Shown piece by piece: positions 4,710 through 7,247 of a stretch of 7,247 bases of DNA. This DNA comes from an uncultured Caldimonas sp. (GTDB lineage Bacteria; Pseudomonadota; Gammaproteobacteria; Burkholderiales; Burkholderiaceae), in contig NZ_CAMLJQ010000087.1 of assembly GCF_946480305.1 (NCBI RefSeq), positions 1 through 7,247 on the forward strand, given 5' to 3'. Each line of letters begins with the position of its first letter. Positions within the stretch are counted from its first letter, which is position 1. The position numbers and the translations under genes are program-made. The notes under the pieces are model-generated. The model saw nothing but the letters and a program-made list of their open reading frames with translations. It did not search any database and was not told where the DNA came from.

Positions 4710-7181
4710 TTGAGGGTGCAGGGGAGGATCGGTCTCGCCATCTGGGGCGTGACGACAGGGATGGTGCTCGGTGCCGCGCTGCAGTTGCAACAGCGCGCGC
4801 TGTGGCCGGGTCGGGTATACCTTTTGTCGTGGCTCGTCGCAGCCGCGCTGCTCGCCGTCATGGCGTGGTGGCGCCCTCGCCGTGCTGCATGGCCGGCCAT
4901 GCTGGCAGCGTGCGCACTGGGATTCGGGCTGGCCGGCTGGCAGGGCGAGGCCCGGCTGGCAGAGCGGTTGGCCCCTGAACTGGAAGGCGTGGACCTGTAC
5001 GTGACCGGCGTGGTCTCGTCGCTGCCGCAGTTCCAGTTGCAGGGTGTGCGCTTCCGGTTCGAGATCGAGCAGGCCGAGGACGCGCGCGGGCCGGTCGTCG
5101 TGCCCCGCAGCGTGCAGCTCGGCTGGTACAGCGGGTTGCGCGAAGGGGCCCTGCACGCAGCGCCGCACACCGAGTTGAAGGCCGGTCAGCGCTGGCGCAT
5201 GAAGGTGCGGCTCAAGCAGCCGCATGGCAATTTCAACCCGCATGGGTTCGACTACGAGCTGTGGTTGTTCGAGCAGGGCATCGGCGCCACAGGTTATGTG
5301 CGCACCAACAAGGGGGCGCGTGCCGAACTGGTCGACGAGGAGGCGGGTTACCGCATCCAGCGCTGGCGGCAGGATGTGCGCGACGCGATCGAGCGCAAGG
5401 TGGCCGACGAGCGCGCGGCCGGTGTGCTGGCCGCCCTGGTCACCGGGGACCAGGCCGCCATCGAACGCGAAGACTGGGAGGTGTTCCGCATCACCGGCGT
5501 CGCACACCTCATGGCCATCAGCGGCCTGCACATCACCATGTTCGCCTGGGTGGCCGCGGCCGCGGTCCGCCGTGCATGGCGCACGAACGAGCGGTTGATG
5601 CTCGCCGTGCCCGCACCCGCGGCCGCGCGGTGGGGCGGGCTGTTGCTGGCCTGGGGCTACGCGGTTTTTGCAGGGTGGGGCGTGCCGGCCCAGCGCACGG
5701 TGTTGATGCTCGCGACCGTGACGCTGCTCGCGCATGCAGGGCGGCGCTGGCCCTGGCCGCTGGTGCTGCTGACCGCCGCTGGCGTCGTCACTGCCGTCGA
5801 CCCGTGGGCGCTGCTGCAACCCGGCTTCTGGCTGTCGTTCGTGGCGGTGGGGCTGCTGATGGCTTCCGATCGGGACCGTGTGGTGGCGCCGACGCTCGAG
5901 CCGGTCGCGCCCGCGGCCCGGTGGCGACAGCACGCGGGCTGGCTGGGGGCCGCCGTTCGCGGTGGCCTGCGCACGCAAGTCGTTGCCACGGTCGGGCTGG
6001 CGCCGCTGACGATGGCGTTCTTTCACCAGGTGTCGCTGGTGGGGTTGCTGGCGAACCTGATCGCGATCCCGTTGGTCACGCTTGCGATCACGCCGCTTGG
6101 CCTGCTGGGCGTGGTGTTTTCTCCATTGTGGACGGCTGGTGCAGCGTGCGTGCAGATCCTGGGTTCGGTCTTGCAGGCGATGGCGGCATGGCCGGCAGCT
6201 TTGTGGCTGACGGCGGCCGCACCTTCGTGGGCGGTCGTGTCGGCCGTGCTCGGGGGTGCGCTTGCGGTGTTGCCGCTGCCCGTATCCGTTCGGTTGCTGG
6301 CGCTGCCCCTGATCGTGCCGCTGCTGTGGCCCGGGCCGTCCCGGCCGCCGGAGGGCAGCTTCGAGTTGCTGGCGGTCGACGTGGGCCAGGGCACCGCGGT
6401 GGTGGTTCGCACCGCACGCCATACGCTGCTGTACGACGCTGGGCCGCAGTATTCGCAGGACAGCGATGCCGGACAGCGTGTGGTGGTGCCCTTGTTGCGG
6501 GCGCTGGGGGAGCAGCGGGTCGACCGGCTCGTGGTGTCTCACCGCGACGTGGACCACGTGGGCGGCGCCGCGGCGGTGCTCGCGGCGTATCCGGACACGT
6601 CGCTGTGGAGCTCTCTCGAAGACGGGCACCCGCTCTTCGAGGTGGCACGCGAGCCGGTGCGCTGCGAGCAAGGGCAGGCGTGGTCGTGGGACGGCGTGCA
6701 GTTCGAGATGCTGCACCCCGGGCCCGACGATCACGCACCGCCGATGAAACCCAACCAGGTGTCGTGCGTGCTGAAGGTCAGCGGGAACGGACACAGCGTG
6801 CTGCTGGCGGGCGACATCGAGCGGCGGGAGGAAGGGCGGCTGGTCGTGCATCAGGCCGAAGCCTTGAAGGCGGATCTGCTGCTGGTGCCCCACCATGGCA
6901 GCAAGACGTCGAGCACGGCAGGCTTTCTCGATGCCGTGTCGCCGCGCGTCGCGGTGTTCCAGGCCGGGTATCGCAACCGCTTCGGCCACCCGGCGCGCGA
7001 GGTGATGGCGCGGTATGAAGACCGCGGCATCGAAACGCCGACCAGCCCGGCGTGCGGGGCCTACCGCTGGTCGGAAGGCATCGGTGTCTGCGAGCGTGAC
7101 CTGCGGCGCCGTTACTGGCACCATGGGGCCTCGCGGCCGGAAGTCACCGAACCTTCGGCCGATCAGGCGGAGACCGAGTGA
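4710..7181 (+). CDS. comEC: ComEC/Rec2 family DNA-uptake channel protein
   Basis: ComEC is the inner-membrane channel that brings single-stranded DNA into the cytoplasm during natural transformation. Numbering from TTG 4710 (823 residues), hydrophobic segments near 6-24, 36-53 and 60-75 precede a soluble DUF4131/OB-like region (about 90-210). The Competence domain begins near 235 and carries the signature GVAHLMAISGLHITMF (263-278), with further spans to about 540. A C-terminal metallo-beta-lactamase-like domain begins at FELLAVDVGQG (551-561). Its metal motif is SHRDVDHVGG (610-619: H611, D613, D615, H616), followed by LLAGDIE (698-704) and VPHHGSKTSS (726-735). The HxDxDH form is usual for ComEC, so a nuclease-competent site is plausible. 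TTG 4710 is chosen for its AGGAG site; GTG 4665 would add 15 residues. The length is typical of proteobacterial ComEC, with no frameshift. It is divergent from the ridA-family gene, and its stop overlaps the next gene. Confidence 0.95.
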   Translation: MRVQGRIGLAIWGVTTGMVLGAALQLQQRALWPGRVYLLSWLVAAALLAVMAWWRPRRAAWPAMLAACALGFGLAGWQGEARLAERLAPELEGVDLYVTGVVSSLPQFQLQGVRFRFEIEQAEDARGPVVVPRSVQLGWYSGLREGALHAAPHTELKAGQRWRMKVRLKQPHGNFNPHGFDYELWLFEQGIGATGYVRTNKGARAELVDEEAGYRIQRWRQDVRDAIERKVADERAAGVLAALVTGDQAAIEREDWEVFRITGVAHLMAISGLHITMFAWVAAAAVRRAWRTNERLMLAVPAPAAARWGGLLLAWGYAVFAGWGVPAQRTVLMLATVTLLAHAGRRWPWPLVLLTAAGVVTAVDPWALLQPGFWLSFVAVGLLMASDRDRVVAPTLEPVAPAARWRQHAGWLGAAVRGGLRTQVVATVGLAPLTMAFFHQVSLVGLLANLIAIPLVTLAITPLGLLGVVFSPLWTAGAACVQILGSVLQAMAAWPAALWLTAAAPSWAVVSAVLGGALAVLPLPVSVRLLALPLIVPLLWPGPSRPPEGSFELLAVDVGQGTAVVVRTARHTLLYDAGPQYSQDSDAGQRVVVPLLRALGEQRVDRLVVSHRDVDHVGGAAAVLAAYPDTSLWSSLEDGHPLFEVAREPVRCEQGQAWSWDGVQFEMLHPGPDDHAPPMKPNQVSCVLKVSGNGHSVLLAGDIERREEGRLVVHQAEALKADLLLVPHHGSKTSSTAGFLDAVSPRVAVFQAGYRNRFGHPAREVMARYEDRGIETPTSPACGAYRWSEGIGVCERDLRRRYWHHGASRPEVTEPSADQAETE

Positions 7182-7247
7182 TGAGGCCGATGTTCGACGA
7201 AATGCACGCCACCAGCACCGTGGTGCGAGAGCACTACCGCACCTACG
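7181..7247 (+). CDS. N-terminus of a probable circularly permuted ATP-grasp protein (3' end outside window)
   Basis: Only the first 22 residues are present: MRPMFDEMHATSTVVREHYR and two more. The FDEM...VRxHYRxY pattern matches the start of circularly permuted type 2 ATP-grasp proteins (DUF404/DUF407-like), which in many proteobacteria neighbour alpha-E and transglutaminase-like genes. This is recognised from a short stretch, so the family call is tentative; the reaction and substrate of these proteins are poorly defined. The ATG at 7181 overlaps the comEC TGA by one base (TGATG) and has GGAG at 7169-7172, 8 bases upstream, indicating translational coupling to comEC. An internal ATG at 7190 is less well spaced. 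Confidence 0.65.
   Translation, partial: MRPMFDEMHATSTVVREHYRTY

Noticed and set aside
5261..7018. A 585-codon plus-strand frame inside comEC
   Set aside because: It is in another frame of comEC, extremely Arg/Gly/Ala-rich, and without motifs; the comEC frame holds all conserved motifs.
4203..7124. A 973-codon open frame on the minus strand across comEC and the ridA-family gene
   Set aside because: Low-complexity Arg/His/Pro/Gln-rich translation antisense to comEC. Its end also reads the ridA gene in the wrong frame. It is a GC-bias shadow with no domain.

Overview
The window is a high-GC, densely coded stretch of bacterial chromosome. Its protein sequences and gene content point to a betaproteobacterium of the order Burkholderiales, perhaps near the Rubrivivax/Leptothrix/Methylibium group. 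This placement is inferred from family resemblance (beta-type ParC with an insert near residues 295-320, a ComEC of about 820 residues, a DsbB of about 160 residues) and was not tested by a search. There are no insertion sequences, phage genes, CRISPR arrays, tRNAs or rRNAs. It reads as ordinary core genome.

Left block, plus strand (1-3220): the 3' end of parE (topoisomerase IV subunit B), a GNAT-family N-acetyltransferase whose start codon overlaps the parE stop, and a complete parC (topoisomerase IV subunit A). The two topoisomerase IV subunits act together as an A2B2 enzyme that decatenates daughter chromosomes. The acetyltransferase between them is the one unexpected member of the cluster.

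Middle block, minus strand (3225-4636), in transcription order: ridA (a long-type RidA/YjgF enamine/imine deaminase family member), dsbB (inner-membrane quinone-linked disulfide oxidase), then a 115-residue soluble protein of uncertain function that slightly resembles short polyhydroxyalkanoate-granule phasins. The last gene converges on parC with only 4 bases between the stops, and an 11-bp hairpin sits at that junction. Two small hairpins lie in the 100-base gap after dsbB.

Right block, plus strand (4710-7247): comEC, the DNA-uptake channel protein with a C-terminal metallo-beta-lactamase-like domain, transcribed divergently from ridA across a 73-base gap. Its stop overlaps the start of a gene cut by the window end, whose first 22 residues look like a circularly permuted ATP-grasp protein.

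No convincing new biological system is visible. Points worth a second look are the GNAT gene coupled to parE, the glutamine at the ParC quinolone-determining serine position, the non-ATG starts of comEC and dsbB, the unidentified small protein, and the hairpins at gene junctions.
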